DNA from: Mesostigma viride
Lineage: Eukaryota > Streptophyta > Mesostigmatophyceae > Mesostigmatales > Mesostigmataceae
NCBI GenBank assembly: GCA_009746045.1
Contig: RPFO01000080.1
Location: 11,840,670 to 11,904,669 of the forward strand
Reading direction: 5' to 3'
DNA length: 64,000 bases
Below the pieces are notes generated by a model. The model was not told the origin of the DNA and did no database searches. It worked only from the letters and a program-made list of their open reading frames with translations. Both the position numbers and the translations under genes were made by a program. Positions 1-12,829 of this stretch are shown here, piece after piece; position 1 is the stretch's first letter; each line of letters starts with the position of its first letter.

Positions 1-870
1 GCACAAACTGTTTTTGGTGCTTGGTGAGCACGGGCATGCGCCGCGGCTAGCGTTGAGCACTTGAGCACTTTTTGGAGATTTGAGCAACTGTCGAGGTGCT
101 AGAAGAGACCTGACCAACATTTTCGCAATTCAACGCCAAGGGGGTTGCCTTGCAAAGCCGTAGGGTACAGTGTACCAGCGGGTCACTATAGTGCAGCAAC
201 ATGTTCGCAGTCCAACCGCGAAAGGGGGTAGCCTCGCTGTAGACATGGCATGAACCGTATGGATTGTTCAGGGCAGGGCGCGCGTGCCGGGTGACGTGGG
301 TACGGGTTGCGTGTAAATGAGGTGGATGGTAGGGCCAGGATGCGGCGGGACGTGTCAGGGGTATGAAACGCGCATGAAGTGGCAGGAACTGGCCGGATCA
401 TGAGTTAGCAGCTTAATGTAACTCAGGCGTAGACAGTGCAGATGATGAAGATGACGTGAGCTGCATTGAAATGCCGTAGAATTGGTAGGAATGACGTCTG
501 CTGTGATGTGATTTGGGCATCACAGTAACTGTCCCTTGCATGATCAGGAAATTTCTGGGAGTCTGTGGCACTGATGTCTGTGGCGATGTGAGTTGGTGGG
601 CAGATGCTGGGGCAGTCTTGATGTGCTCACAACTGGATGGTAGTGCGCGCCCTTTCACCTGAATGGTGCCCGCATCGTTTCCCCTGGATGATGGCGGCAC
701 CCTAACAGAAAGTTCCATGCATACTGCCAGTCATGTCATTCTCGCTGATGCATGTTGGCAGCTACCTTTCTTTTCTATTACATCGCCTTTTTACCCACTT
801 GTTCTTGGTGGCTTGATGCCAAGCGCCCATGGGTGCAGCTATATGCCCACAAGTTACTTACTGAACTGAT
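1..870. other. No gene recognised upstream of the minisatellite
   Basis: No conserved coding stretch, RNA gene or repeat array is visible on either strand. If the exon at 8230 belongs to a gene that runs in from the left, this stretch is intron. I looked here for the missing transporter exons and did not find them. Confidence 0.4.
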
Positions 871-3800
871 TTACAAAGAGGGTCATGCACCAAGGATCAC
901 GTTCCTGTTCACAAAGAGGGTCAAACACCAAGGATCACGTTCCTGTTTACAAAGAGGGTCAAACACCAAGGATCGCGTTCCTGTTCACAAAGAGGGTCAA
1001 ACACCAAGGATCACGTTCCTGTTCACAAAGAGGGTCATGCACCAAGGATCACGTTCCTGTTCACAAAGAGGGTCACACACCAAGGATCACGTTCCTGTTC
1101 ACAAAGAGGGTCAAACACCAAGGATCGCGTTCCTGTTCACAAAGAGGGTCAAACACCAAGGATCGCGTTCCTGTTCACAAAGAGGGTCAAACACCAAGGA
1201 TCGCGTTCCTGTTCACAAAGAGGGTCAAACACCAAGGATCGCGTTCCTGTTCACAAAGAGGGTCACACACCAAGGATCACGTTCCTGTTCACAAAGAGGG
1301 TCACACACCAAGGATCACGTTCCTGTTCACAAAGAGGGTCACGCACCAAGGATCACGTTCCTGTTCACAAAGAGGGTCACACACCAAGGATCGCGTTCCT
1401 GTTCACAAAGAGGGTCAAACACCAAGGATCACGTTCCTGTTCACAAAGAGGGTCATGCACCAAGGATCGCGTTCCTGTTCACAAAGAGGGTCATGCACCA
1501 AGGATCGCGTTCCTGTTCACAAAGAGGGTCAAACACCAAGGATCGCGTTCCTGTTCACAAAGAGGGTCACACACCAAGGATCGCGTTCCTGTTCACAAAG
1601 AGGGTCAAACACCAAGGATCACGTTCCTGTTCACAAAGAGGGTCAAAGACCAAGGATCACGTTCCTGTTCACAAAGAGGGTCATGCACCAAGGATCGCGT
1701 TCCTGTTCACAAAGAGGGTCATGCACCAAGGATCACGTTCCTGTTCACAAAGAGGGTCATGCACCAAGGATCGCGTTCCTGTTTACAAAGAGGGTCACAC
1801 ACCAAGGATCACGTTCCTGTTTACAAAGAGGGTCACACACCAAGGATCACGTTCCTGTTCACAAAGAGGGTCAAACACCAAGGATCGCGTTCCTGTTCAC
1901 AAAGAGGGTCAAACACCAAGGATCACGTTCCTGTTCACAAAGAGGGTCATGCACCAAGGATCGCGTTCCTGTTCACAAAGAGGGTCATGCACCAAGGATC
2001 GCGTTCCTGTTCACAAAGAGGGTCAAACACCAAGGATCACGTTCCTGTTCACAAAGAGGGTCATGCACCAAGGATCGCGTTCCTGTTCACAAAGAGGGTC
2101 AAACACCAAGGATCGCGTTCCTGTTCACAAAGAGGGTCAAACACCAAGGATCACGTTCCTGTTTACAAAGAGGGTCAAACACCAAGGATCGCGTTCCTGT
2201 TCACAAAGAGGGTCAAACACCAAGGATCACGTTCCTGTTCACAAAGAGGGTCAAACACCAAGGATCGCGTTCCTGTTCACAAAGAGGGTCAAACACCAAG
2301 GATCGCGTTCCTGTTCACAAAGAGGGTCACACACCAAGGATCACGTTCCTGTTCACAAAGAGGGTCATGCACCAAGGATCACGTTCCTGTTCACAAAGAG
2401 GGTCAAACACCAAGGATCGCGTTCCTGTTCACAAAGAGGGTCACACACCAAGGATCACGTTCCTGTTCACAAAGAGGGTCAAACACCAAGGATCACGTTC
2501 CTGTTCACAAAGAGGGTCAAACACCAAGGATCGCGTTCCTGTTCACAAAGAGGGTCAAACACCAAGGATCACGTTCCTGTTCACAAAGAGGGTCACACAC
2601 CAAGGATCACGTTCCTGTTCACAAAGAGGGTCACACACCAAGGATCGCGTTCCTGTTCACAAAGAGGGTCAAACACCAAGGATCACGTTCCTGTTCACAA
2701 AGAGGGTCAAACACCAAGGATCACGTTCCTGTTCACAAAGAGGGTCATGCACCAAGGATCGCGTTCCTGTTCACAAAGAGGGTCACACACCAAGGATCAC
2801 GTTCCTGTTCACAAAGAGGGTCACACACCAAGGATCACGTTCCTGTTCACAAAGAGGGTCAAACACCAAGGATCACGTTCCTGTTCACAAAGAGGGTCAC
2901 ACACCAAGGATCACGTTCCTGTTCACAAAGAGGGTCATGCACCAAGGATCACGTTCCTGTTCACAAAGAGGGTCAAACACCAAGGATCGCGTTCCTGTTC
3001 ACAAAGAGGGTCACACACCAAGGATCACGTTCCTGTTCACAAAGAGGGTCAAACACCAAGGATCGCGTTCCTGTTCACAAAGAGGGTCAAACACCAAGGA
3101 TCGCGTTCCTGTTCACAAAGAGGGTCAAACACCAAGGATCACGTTCCTGTTCACAAAGAGGGTCACACACCAAGGATCGCGTTCCTGTTCACAAAGAGGG
3201 TCACACACCAAGGATCACGTTCCTGTTTACAAAGAGGGTCAAACACCAAGGATCGCGTTCCTGTTCACAAAGAGGGTCACACACCAAGGATCGCGTTCCT
3301 GTTCACAAAGAGGGTCACACACCAAGGATCACGTTCCTGTTCACAAAGAGGGTCATGCACCAAGGATCGCGTTCCTGTTCACAAAGAGGGTCAAACACCA
3401 AGGATCACGTTCCTGTTCACAAAGAGGGTCATGCACCAAGGATCGCGTTCCTGTTCACAAAGAGGGTCACACACCAAGGATCACGTTCCTGTTCACAAAG
3501 AGGGTCACACACCAAGGATCACGTTCCTGTTCACAAAGAGGGTCACACACCAAGGATCACGTTCCTGTTCACAAAGAGGGTCAAACACCAAGGATCGCGT
3601 TCCTGTTCACAAAGAGGGTCACACACCAAGGATCACGTTCCTGTTCACAAAGAGGGTCAAACACCAAGGATCGCGTTCCTGTTTACAAAGAGGGTCAAAC
3701 ACCAAGGATCACGTTCCTGTTCACAAAGAGGGTCATGCACCAAGGATCGCGTTCCTGTTCACAAAGAGGGTCAAACACCAAGGATCGCGTTCCTGTTCAC

Positions 3801-6800
3801 AAAGAGGGTCAAACACCAAGGATCACGTTCCTGTTCACAAAGAGGGTCACACACCAAGGATCACGTTCCTGTTCACAAAGAGGGTCACACACCAAGGATC
3901 ACGTTCCTGTTCACAAAGAGGGTCACACACCAAGGATCACGTTCCTGTTCACAAAGAGGGTCACACACCAAGGATCACGTTCCTGTTTACAAAGAGGGTC
4001 AAACACCAAGGATCACGTTCCTGTTCACAAAGAGGGTCACACACCAAGGATCGCGTTCCTGTTCACAAAGAGGGTCACACACCAAGGATCACGTTCCTGT
4101 TCACAAAGAGGGTCACACACCAAGGATCGCGTTCCTGTTCACAAAGAGGGTCACACACCAAGGATCACGTTCCTGTTCACAAAGAGGGTCAAACACCAAG
4201 GATCACGTTCCTGTTCACAAAGAGGGTCACACACCAAGGATCACGTTCCTGTTTACAAAGAGGGTCACACACCAAGGATCACGTTCCTGTTCACAAAGAG
4301 GGTCACACACCAAGGATCACGTTCCTGTTCACAAAGAGGGTCACACACCAAGGATCACGTTCCTGTTCACAAAGAGGGTCACACACCAAGGATCACGTTC
4401 CTGTTCACAAAGAGGGTCAAACACCAAGGATCGCGTTCCTGTTCACAAAGAGGGTCACACACCAAGGATCACGTTCCTGTTCACAATGAGGGTCATGCAC
4501 CAAGGATCACGTTCCTGTTCACAAAGAGGGTCATGCACCAAGGATCACGTTCCTGTTCACAAAGAGGGTCAAACACCAAGGATCACGTTCCTGTTCACAA
4601 AGAGGGTCAAACACCAAGGATCACGTTCCTGTTCACAAAGAGGGTCAAACACCAAGGATCGCGTTCCTGTTCACAAAGAGGGTCAAACACCAAGGATCGC
4701 GTTCCTGTTCACAAAGAGGGTCATGCACCAAGGATCACGTTCCTGTTCACAAAGAGGGTCAAACACCAAGGATCACGTTCCTGTTCACAAAGAGGGTCAC
4801 ACACCAAGGATCACGTTCCTGTTCACAAAGAGGGTCAAACACCAAGGATCGCGTTCCTGTTCACAAAGAGGGTCAAACACCAAGGATCGCGTTCCTGTTC
4901 ACAAAGAGGGTCACACACCAAGGATCACGTTCCTGTTCACAAAGAGGGTCAAACACCAAGGATCACGTTCCTGTTCACAAAGAGGGTCACACACCAAGGA
5001 TCGCGTTCCTGTTCACAAAGAGGGTCACACACCAAGGATCACGTTCCTGTTCACAAAGAGGGTCATGCACCAAGGATCGCGTTCCTGTTCACAAAGAGGG
5101 TCAAACACCAAGGATCGCGTTCCTGTTCACAAAGAGGGTCAAACACCAAGGATCGCGTTCCTGTTCACAAAGAGGGTCATGCACCAAGGATCACGTTCCT
5201 GTTCACAAAGAGGGTCATGCACCAAGGATCGCGTTCCTGTTCACAAAGAGGGTCAAACACCAAGGATCGCGTTCCTGTTCACAAAGAGGGTCACACACCA
5301 AGGATCACGTTCCTGTTTACAAAGAGTGTCAAACACCAAGGATCGCGTTCCTGTTCACAAAGAGGGTCACACACCAAGGATCGCGTTCCTGTTCACAAAG
5401 AGGGTCACACACCAAGGATCACGTTCCTGTTCACAAAGAGGGTCACACACCAAGGATCACGTTCCTGTTCACAAAGAGGGTCACACACCAAGGATCGCGT
5501 TCCTGTTCACAAAGAGGGTCACACACCAAGGATCACGTTCCTGTTCACAAAGAGGGTCACACACCAAGGATCACGTTCCTGTTCACAAAGAGGGTCAAAC
5601 ACCAAGGATCGCGTTCCTGTTCACAAAGAGGGTCAAACACCAAGGATCGCGTTCCTGTTCACAAAGAGGGTCACACACCAAGGATCACGTTCCTGTTCAC
5701 AAAGAGGGTCAAACACCAAGGATCACGTTCCTGTTCACAAAGAGGGTCACACACCAAGGATCGCGTTCCTGTTCACAAAGAGGGTCACACACCAAGGATC
5801 ACGTTCCTGTTCACAAAGAGGGTCATGCACCAAGGATCACGTTCCTGTTCACAAAGAGGGTCACACACCAAGGATCGCGTTCCTGTTCACAAAGAGGGTC
5901 ATGCACCAAGGATCACGTTCCTGTTCACAAAGAGGGTCATGCACCAAGGATCGCGTTCCTGTTCACAAAGAGGGTCAAACACCAAGGATCGCGTTCCTGT
6001 TCACAAAGAGGGTCACACACCAAGGATCACGTTCCTGTTTACAAAGAGGGTCAAACACCAAGGATCGCGTTCCTGTTCACAAAGAGGGTCACACACCAAG
6101 GATCACGTTCCTGTTCACAAAGAGGGTCACACACCAAGGATCACGTTCCTGTTCACAAAGAGGGTCATGCACCAAGGATCACGTTCCTGTTCACAAAGAG
6201 GGTCACACACCAAGGATCGCGTTCCTGTTCACAAAGAGGGTCAAACACCAAGGATCACGTTCCTGTTCACAAAGAGGGTCATGCACCAAGGATCGCGTTC
6301 CTGTTTACAAAGAGGGTCAAACACCAAGGATCACGTTCCTGTTCACAAAGAGGGTCAAACACCAAGGATCGCGTTCCTGTTCACAAAGAGGGTCACACAC
6401 CAAGGATCACGTTCCTGTTCACAAAGAGGGTCAAACACCAAGGATCGCGTTCCTGTTCACAAAGAGGGTCAAACACCAAGGATCACGTTCCTGTTCACAA
6501 AGAGGGTCAAACACCAAGGATCGCGTTCCTGTTCACAAAGAGGGTCACACACCAAGGATCGCGTTCCTGTTCACAAAGAGGGTCAAACACCAAGGATCGC
6601 GTTCCTGTTCACAAAGAGGGTCAAACACCAAGGATCACGTTCCTGTTCACAAAGAGGGTCACACACCAAGGATCACGTTCCTGTTCACAAAGAGGGTCAA
6701 ACACCAAGGATCACGTTCCTGTTCACAAAGAGGGTCATGCACCAAGGATCACGTTCCTGTTCACAAAGAGGGTCAAACACCAAGGATCGCGTTCCTGTTC

Positions 6801-7975
6801 ACAAAGAGGGTCAAACACCAAGGATCGCGTTCCTGTTCACAAAGAGGGTCACACACCAAGGATCGCGTTCCTGTTCACAAAGAGGGTCACACACCAAGGA
6901 TCGCGTTCCTGTTCACAAAGAGGGTCAAACACCAAGGATCACGCTCCTGTTCACAAAGAGGGTCAAACACCAAGGATCGCGTTCCTGTTCACAAAGAGGG
7001 TCAAACACCAAGGATCACGTTCCTGTTCACAAAGAGGGTCATGCACCAAGGATCGCGTTCCTGTTCACAAAGAGGGTCATGCACCAAGGATCGCGTTCCT
7101 GTTTACAAAGAGGGTCAAACACCAAGGATCACGTTCCTGTTCACAAAGAGGGTCAAACACCAAGGATCACGTTCCTGTTCACAAAGAGGGTCACACACCA
7201 AGGATCACGTTCCTGTTCACAAAGAGGGTCAAACACCAAGGATCACGTTCCTGTTCACAAAGAGGGTCATGCACCAAGGATCGCGTTCCTGTTCACAAAG
7301 AGGGTCACACACCAAGGATCGCGTTCCTGTTCACAAAGAGGGTCACACACCAAGGATCGCGTTCCTGTTCACAAAGAGGGTCAAACACCAAGGATCACGC
7401 TCCTGTTCACAAAGAGGGTCAAACACCAAGGATCACGTTCCTGTTCACAAAGAGGGTCACACACCAAGGATCACGTTCCTGTTCACAAAGAGGGTCATGC
7501 ACCAAGGATCACGTTCCTGTTCACAAAGAGGGTCATGCACCAAGGATCGCGTTCCTGTTTACAAAGAGGGTCAAACACCAAGGATCACGTTCCTGTTCAC
7601 AAAGAGGGTCACACACCAAGGATCGCGTTCCTGTTCACAAAGAGGGTCATGCACCAAGGATCGCGTTCCTGTTTACAAAGAGGGTCAAACACCAAGGATC
7701 ACGTTCCTGTTCACAAAGAGGGTCAAACACCAAGGATCACGTTCCTGTTCACAAAGAGGGTCAAACACCAAGGATCACGTTCCTGTTTACAAAGAGGGTC
7801 ATGCACCAAGGATCACGTTCCTGTTTACAAAGAGGGTCAAAGACCAAGGATCGATCACGTTCCTGTTTACAAAGAGGGTCATGCACCAAGGATCGCGTTC
7901 CTGTTTACAAAGAGGGTCATGCACCAAGGATCACGTTCCTGTTCACAAAGAGGGTCAAACACCAAGGATCGATGA
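871..7975 (+). repeat. 38-bp minisatellite, about 187 copies
   Basis: A head-to-tail array with a 38-bp period. Each unit contains ACAAAGAGGGTC, then a short variable triplet, CACCAAGGATC, an A or G, and CGTTCCTGTT followed by C or T. Variation is almost confined to three places: the bases after GGTC (AAA, CAC, ATG, rarely ACG), A/G after GGATC, and C/T before ACAAAG. The last few units are more diverged, with a 4-bp GATC insertion near 7850 and again at the end. Because 38 leaves remainder 2 on division by 3, three units (114 bp) make a 38-codon cycle. No phase contains a plus-strand stop, so all three plus frames stay open for kilobases; these giant ORFs are artefacts. Confidence 0.98.
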
Positions 7976-8229
7976 CGTTCCTGGCAGCCCCCTGGCATGG
8001 TGCGTTGAGAACATGGCTGCCGTGTGGCGGCCCCACCTGCTTGATCCTATCTGGCAACCCCACGCAGCTCTTCATGGCCGGCACGCCTTCGTGCATGGCA
8101 CACACGTACTTACACTTACTGACTTGGCCACTTGCCTACTTACTTACAAACATTTCTACTTAGCTTCTCACTTGCCTTCTTACCCACTTTTCGACCCCTC
8201 CCGGCTCCCCATGCACATGGCGCTCGCAG

Positions 8230-8944
8230 CTACCAAGTCCTTGGCCACGTCAAGACCTGCCTCGTGCTCATCTTCGGGTTCGTCTTCTTCCAGAGCCCCT
8301 GGAGCGTCTACAGCCTCTCAGGGATGGCCATCGCTGTCCTTGGCATTGTTGCATACACCCACTATGCCGCCGCCGCCGCTGCCGCCAACGTCGCCATGCA
8401 GCAGAAGCTGGTGGGTCCAGGGCTCAAGAGCACAAGCCTGTACAGCCGGCTCACCAGCACGGAGGATAATTCTAGCATAAAAAGCGGCGGGATTGGAGCA
8501 AATGGAAACGGAGGCAGCACGAATGTACCGACAAGGGTCCCGCCAGGGACGGTCGAGCTCCCCATCTCGATAAAGCCGGCGCTTGTCACCGGGGACCGGA
8601 AAACGAGCCCTGTTAAGAAGAAGGTGCAGTTTGAGCCGTCCCCGATGGAGCGCGTGTGGTCATCGATCGTGGAGTCGACAGTGTGGTCTGTTTTTAGACG
8701 GGAGGATACCGCCGAGGAGCGCCTGGCAGCCAAGTACGAGAAGTCGCCGCTCATGAAGCCGGATGGAGACATGGAGACGTCGACCCAAGGGATTAATAAG
8801 AACGACAAGTTTGTGGTGGAGATGAGCGAGAGTGATTTGGATACCTTGGTGTTTGGGGGTGTGCAGGCCGTGAAGCCGCCATTCCAGAAAGAAAAGAAGG
8901 TAGGGAACAACAGCGGTCGCGGGGTACCGGCAGGGAGTGACTGA
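8230..8944 (+). CDS. Nucleotide-sugar transporter (TPT/EamA family), terminal exon
   Basis: This is the last exon of a Golgi-type nucleotide-sugar/triose-phosphate translocator of the plant UDP-sugar transporter kind. The exon follows a CTCGCAG acceptor at 8221-8229. It opens with the family signature YQVLGHVKTCLVLIFGFVFF (a transmembrane helix), then a second helix, SLSGMAIAVLGIVAYTHY, matching the last two membrane helices of the family. A hydrophilic tail of about 180 residues follows, with a basic stretch (SPVKKKVQFEPSP), and ends at TGA 8942-8944. The tail is much longer than the short KKxx-type tails usual in plants. Upstream exons are not in the window, so the preceding intron is over 7.3 kb and includes the 38-bp array. 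The exact substrate cannot be told from this fragment. Confidence 0.82.
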
Positions 8945-9146
8945 AAGGGCCTGCCAGTTATATGCAGATTAGATGTATTATATTTGTATTGCATATCTGG
9001 AGTTTGAGTATTCCATGGAATGGTTGTACAATCTGGTAGCTTCACGTCGGCTTGCTTGAACTATCACCATTGTGTCGCAGTTTGTACAACTGGAATGCAT
9101 TGCACGTATACGACGATAGTGGGTGTAGATAAGTAGGCTTGTAAGA

Positions 9147-9520
9147 TTGCACCTGGCCCGCACAGATCCTGTAGATACATCAGATACAATAGCTGGCATC
9201 AAGCCCGCCCGGCCAGCCCGGGAGTGTGTCCTCACGTGGCATGCCCCCCGCTGCGCGCGCCGGCCGGGCCGCCCTCAGTGGACTTTCCGCGATGGGCTCG
9301 GCCTGGACATATGCTACCCTCGACGGGGCGGGCTCACGCCCGGGAATATAACCCCCTGATTTGTCTGTAATATTGAGGCAGATGACGCGTAAAGATAGGT
9401 GGCAGACAGTTCTGAAGGCCACCTGTCCACCACCCAGTTGGTGGGGCCTCCGCGTGTGGCTCAGTTTGGCATGCATAGCGATTCGGGCCGTGGTGCCCGC
9501 AACCCTGTAACTAGGAAGTA
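9147..9520 (+). mobile_element. LINE 3'-end fragment (C-terminal RT ORF plus 3' UTR)
   Basis: The plus strand reads HLARTDPVD and then, in shifted frames, residues matching the end of LINE polyproteins elsewhere in this window (the copies at 9835-10050 minus and 59405-59607 plus). The closing stretch GATTCGGGCC-GTGGTGCCC-CAACCCTGTAA is shared with those copies. It is 5'-truncated and frameshifted, so it is a dead fragment. Confidence 0.7.
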
Positions 9521-9745
9521 GACATTAATTATTTAATTAATTAGACTCGTGCTCCCGTTGGGGAGTCACGGAGCATTAACCCCGATGGATGGATGGATGG
9601 GTGCAAACAGTCCTACCGGTCTAATCTATCTACATCAGCTACCTACGACATCGACTATCTAACATCATTCTAACTACAACATCTATCTAGACATCTACCT
9701 ACATCTATCTACAACATCTAACTAGACATTAATTAATTAATTAGT
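9521..9745 (-). mobile_element. LINE 3' UTR fragment, minus orientation, with TTAATT tail
   Basis: It begins on the low side with a TTAATTAATT tail, followed by the hairpin CTCCC-GTTG-GGGAG at about 9551. The UTR motif AACCCCGATGGATGG and CTATCTAC-type repeats come next. The same order is seen near 14103, 15540, 19250 and 33773, all on the minus strand. Confidence 0.65.
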
Positions 9746-10470
9746 TAGTTAATTAATATACACATGAGTGCGTCACGTGAGCATAAGTCCTCAGTGGGAG
9801 GGGAACATGGGATGGAATGGATGATGCTAGCTATCTAGTTCCTAGTTACAGGGTTCATGTGGGCACCACGGCCCGAATCGCTATTATGAATGCCAAACTT
9901 GGTCACACGCGGAGCCCCCACAGACTTTGGGGTGGTCTCCTTCATCGCTACTTGCCATCTATCCTTGCGAGCCATCTGCCTCCATGTTACAGACAAACCA
10001 GGAGGCTGCCCGGGTACGTGTGAGCCCATCTTGTCTAGGGTATGTAGCACATGTCCATGCCTAGTCTATCACGGAAAGTCCACGGGTGGCGGCCCTACCG
10101 CGCGCGGCCTGGGGCATGCCAGGTGAGGACAAAACGTCCAGGCTGGGCGGGCTTGGTGCCAGGCTGCCAGCTAGTCTATCTGATGTGTCTACCTGATCTG
10201 TGCGGGCCAGGTGCCCGGCTAGGCCCAGGAGCCTGTGCCTAACTAAGAATGTGGGCAACATAGGGCGAATCAGCGTACAAATCCTCATTACTATGTAATG
10301 TGCAAAACAAAGGGGATATTTAGGGCCTTGCGCTGCAGCCTGCATCTTGGCGACGCTGTCGTCGAATCGTTGCTCCAGCTCCTGCATCCGTGTCCATGTC
10401 TCGGCGCCGTAGGTCAGGATCGTTAGAATGACGACCTTGAAGAGGTCACGTGTGAGGATTCAACTAGACA
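9746..10470 (-). mobile_element. LINE 3'-end fragment, minus orientation
   Basis: Minus-strand reading gives GHLARTDQVDTSD (10061-10387) and then GQPPGLSVTWRQMARKDRWQ (9835-10050), the C-terminus of a LINE reverse-transcriptase protein. The 3' UTR down to 9746 is the reverse complement of 59560-59690. It converges on the plus-oriented fragment at 9147-9520, so two LINE ends face each other here. Stretch 10471-10769 shows nothing I recognise. Confidence 0.75.
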
Positions 10471-10769
10471 TAGCTACATCCATCCACCCACGAGCGGGAG
10501 CCACGAGCCACGAGCGGACATGGCTGACGGCGGAGCTCAGAACTTTTGCGTCTGAGCCCAAAATGCAGTCAGATCACTTGCAACCGATGCGTCTTTTCTA
10601 GGCGCATCTGCTACTATCATCGGTTACAGCTGTAACGCAGTACATATTGTGACCAGCCTGCAGCTATTAGGCAAAGCACCACGGCGTCTTTCTAAGATCG
10701 ACGCTGATATATTTTCCCGACGCAATATTATGGCAAGCAAACGCAACTCGACGAATCGCAGAGGCTGCA

Positions 10770-12060
10770 ATGAGCCAAGCAAATACACCTGCAGCCCCGG
10801 CTGCAGTTCCGCCTCGTGCATGGCCTCCAGGCAGCGGTGACCCTAGCCAAGCGTTAGTGGTTCACTCGGCTGCTCCTGCGCCCTCGCCATCGGCATCGCC
10901 CGAAACCAAACGCAGTCGCCCATCCGTGGTCCGCGAACCGCGTTTCAAGCTCGAAACCTTCAATGTCGACGATAACGACTGGTACAACATTGCCCCGTGC
11001 ACTGCTCTGGAGTGCATTTTCTACGAGGATTACGCCTTGCTCCTTGAGCTGTTCCTCCACCCGGCTTCACAGCATCAGCCGTCTTCTCGAGCCAGATGGC
11101 CGCAGGTTTAAAGCCGAGATCTGCTGCTGACAGTCCTCCACTACAACCGGCCCGACCTTCAGCACCTGATTCTCTGCTCCCTCCTCACGAAGTCTGACGG
11201 CGAGATCTGGGCTCCATCCATCTCCGCACCTACACTCCGCTCCATACTTACGGAGGCCCTCCAGCAGCACGTGACCCCCCTTGCCGCAGATGTGGCAGCA
11301 ATGCATGGGAGGCACGCTGGCTATATTACTGAGCTCCCTCACATTTCCACCACCGTCACCTCCACCTCCACCCTCCTCGCCTCCACCTCCACTGCCGCCT
11401 CGACCTCCACCGCCGACATCAAAACCCAGCTCCACGACATCGACCAGCTGAGTCCACGGCCACGCCATCGCCCTTGAGTGCTTGCACGACACCGCAGGCA
11501 TCACCGCACAGGCGGTGAAGGACATCGCTGCCCAGCCGGCATCTGCTGGCCTGGCCAGCGATGCTCCTCCCAGACCTGGGCGGACCTGCTCAAGCACCAC
11601 ACCACCTCCACCACCTCCACCATCGCGGCACAGCTCAAGCAACAAGCTAGCCCTCGACCTCCGTGAGGAGGCGGACCGCACCCAGCGCAGCCACAATTTC
11701 ATCGTCAAGCACTTCGACCAGCCGGCAGATGAGACCTCTGCGACTCTTCTCACGGCATTTGTAAGCGCGAGATTATTATTGCCCAAAATGATGCAACTCA
11801 CTGGTGAGGCTTCTGCGGATGTCGGCTGCCCGCCTTCCCCGCGCGTGGCCAGTAAGGCTGGCCCGGCTCCCGTGCTCCTCACCTTTAAGTACAAGCTGTC
11901 GTTCCTTACATGCCGCAAGAAGCTCAGGCTCGAGGACTCGCTTCACGCTGGACGATGACTTGACCCTGGCCCAGCAACAACGGCGACGGGAGCTATGGCC
12001 GACCTACCTCCAGCTCCGCGGCAGAGCGCAGGGGGGAAACCGGTATACTGGAGGGGGGGC
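10770..12060 (+). pseudogene. Decayed LINE ORF1-like gene
   Basis: The plus strand starts with ATG at 10770 (MSQANTPAAP...). Plausible coding then moves through three frames: 10770-11111, 11271-11477, 11482-11958, with the end in the 11804-12154 frame. The last part reads VLLTFKYKLSFLTCRKKLR, then FTLDDDLTLAQQQRRRELWP. This kind of block (a single-strand-binding-like fold followed by 'LT..QQ.RR..LWP') is typical of ORF1 proteins of plant and algal LINEs. A Thr/Ser/Pro-rich low-complexity stretch lies in the middle. Frameshifts and stops make it non-functional. The family assignment rests on pattern memory. Confidence 0.6.
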
Positions 12061-12224
12061 GTCATCCACGTCGACCACAAGCCTGGCCCGGCCCGGCAGT
12101 GACCCCCTGCCACCCCATCAACCCCAGTCTAGGGAATATAGCAGTATAGTGTAGATTGGTAAGGCTTAGCCTAGCACGTGGCCAACGCGCATGTGCGCCC
12201 ATAATGGCCCTCCACGGATGATGC

Positions 12225-12600
12225 CTTAAGAATTTAGCCACGCCCTGCCTATAGTGGGACTCCCCATGGATGGATGATGCATTGAGAATTTAGCCAAGCT
12301 CTGCCTATGCAGAGAGTCACTCTCTGTCGAGAAGCCATGCCCTAGCCTTTGTATAGCCATGATGATCGTCCCACCTCTGTCGGCACCCCTAGGTGCCTGA
12401 ATACAGTGGTGTGCATGCAGGTGCCCTTTGTGCACCCAGCAGGAGTAGTTTACATCCCTACCCTTGCAGGAAGTCGCCTAGAATGTACTACTAAAAGCCA
12501 ATGTGTACTACTATGCCCCTTCTCAGGGATATTAATTAATTAATTAGGAACATAACTCCGTTGGGAGTAAATGTAGCACATATCCCTGAGAATATGTGCG
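12225..12600 (+). repeat. Dispersed repeat family A, copy 1 (with opposed 3' tail)
   Basis: Contains the shared blocks AGAATTTAGCCA (twice, a ~55-bp internal duplication), CTTTGTATAGCCATGATGATC, GCAGGTGCCC and CCCTTGCAGGAAGT, and ends in TTAATTAATT at 12530-12546. From 12546 to 12600 a minus-oriented tail with the hairpin ACTCC-GTTG-GGAGT abuts it. Most blocks recur inverted at 12830-13100 and direct at 59875-60134. Confidence 0.7.
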
Positions 12601-12829
12601 TCAGCCTACCTATGGTATTGCACTGGTTGTATTGCACCCACAGTGTTGCGCCCCGGCACCATGCCGTGGAGAGAGCGCTCTAGCTGTGGCCTGCCCACCT
12701 GCGGCAGTGAGAGAAGCTAGGGCGCCCTCCCTCCTTCTCGATCGCTGTGTATATAGGGTTAAAGGTTCCTTTACTCTGTATATTGGCACCCACGTGACGC
12801 AGTCACGTACGTGCTTATTAATTAATTAA

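Noticed and set aside
871-7975. CRISPR array
   Set aside because: Units are contiguous with no unique spacers, no cas genes are present, and the DNA is eukaryotic.
752-8480. ORFs of 716-2531 codons across the 38-bp array
   Set aside because: They are produced by a stop-free 38-bp period in all three plus frames; the same peptide cycle appears in each frame. The array is non-coding repeat.
10849-11918. 283-codon minus ORF antisense to the LINE ORF1
   Set aside because: Gly-rich shadow of the Pro/Thr/Ser-rich plus frames; the plus strand carries the recognisable ORF1 block.
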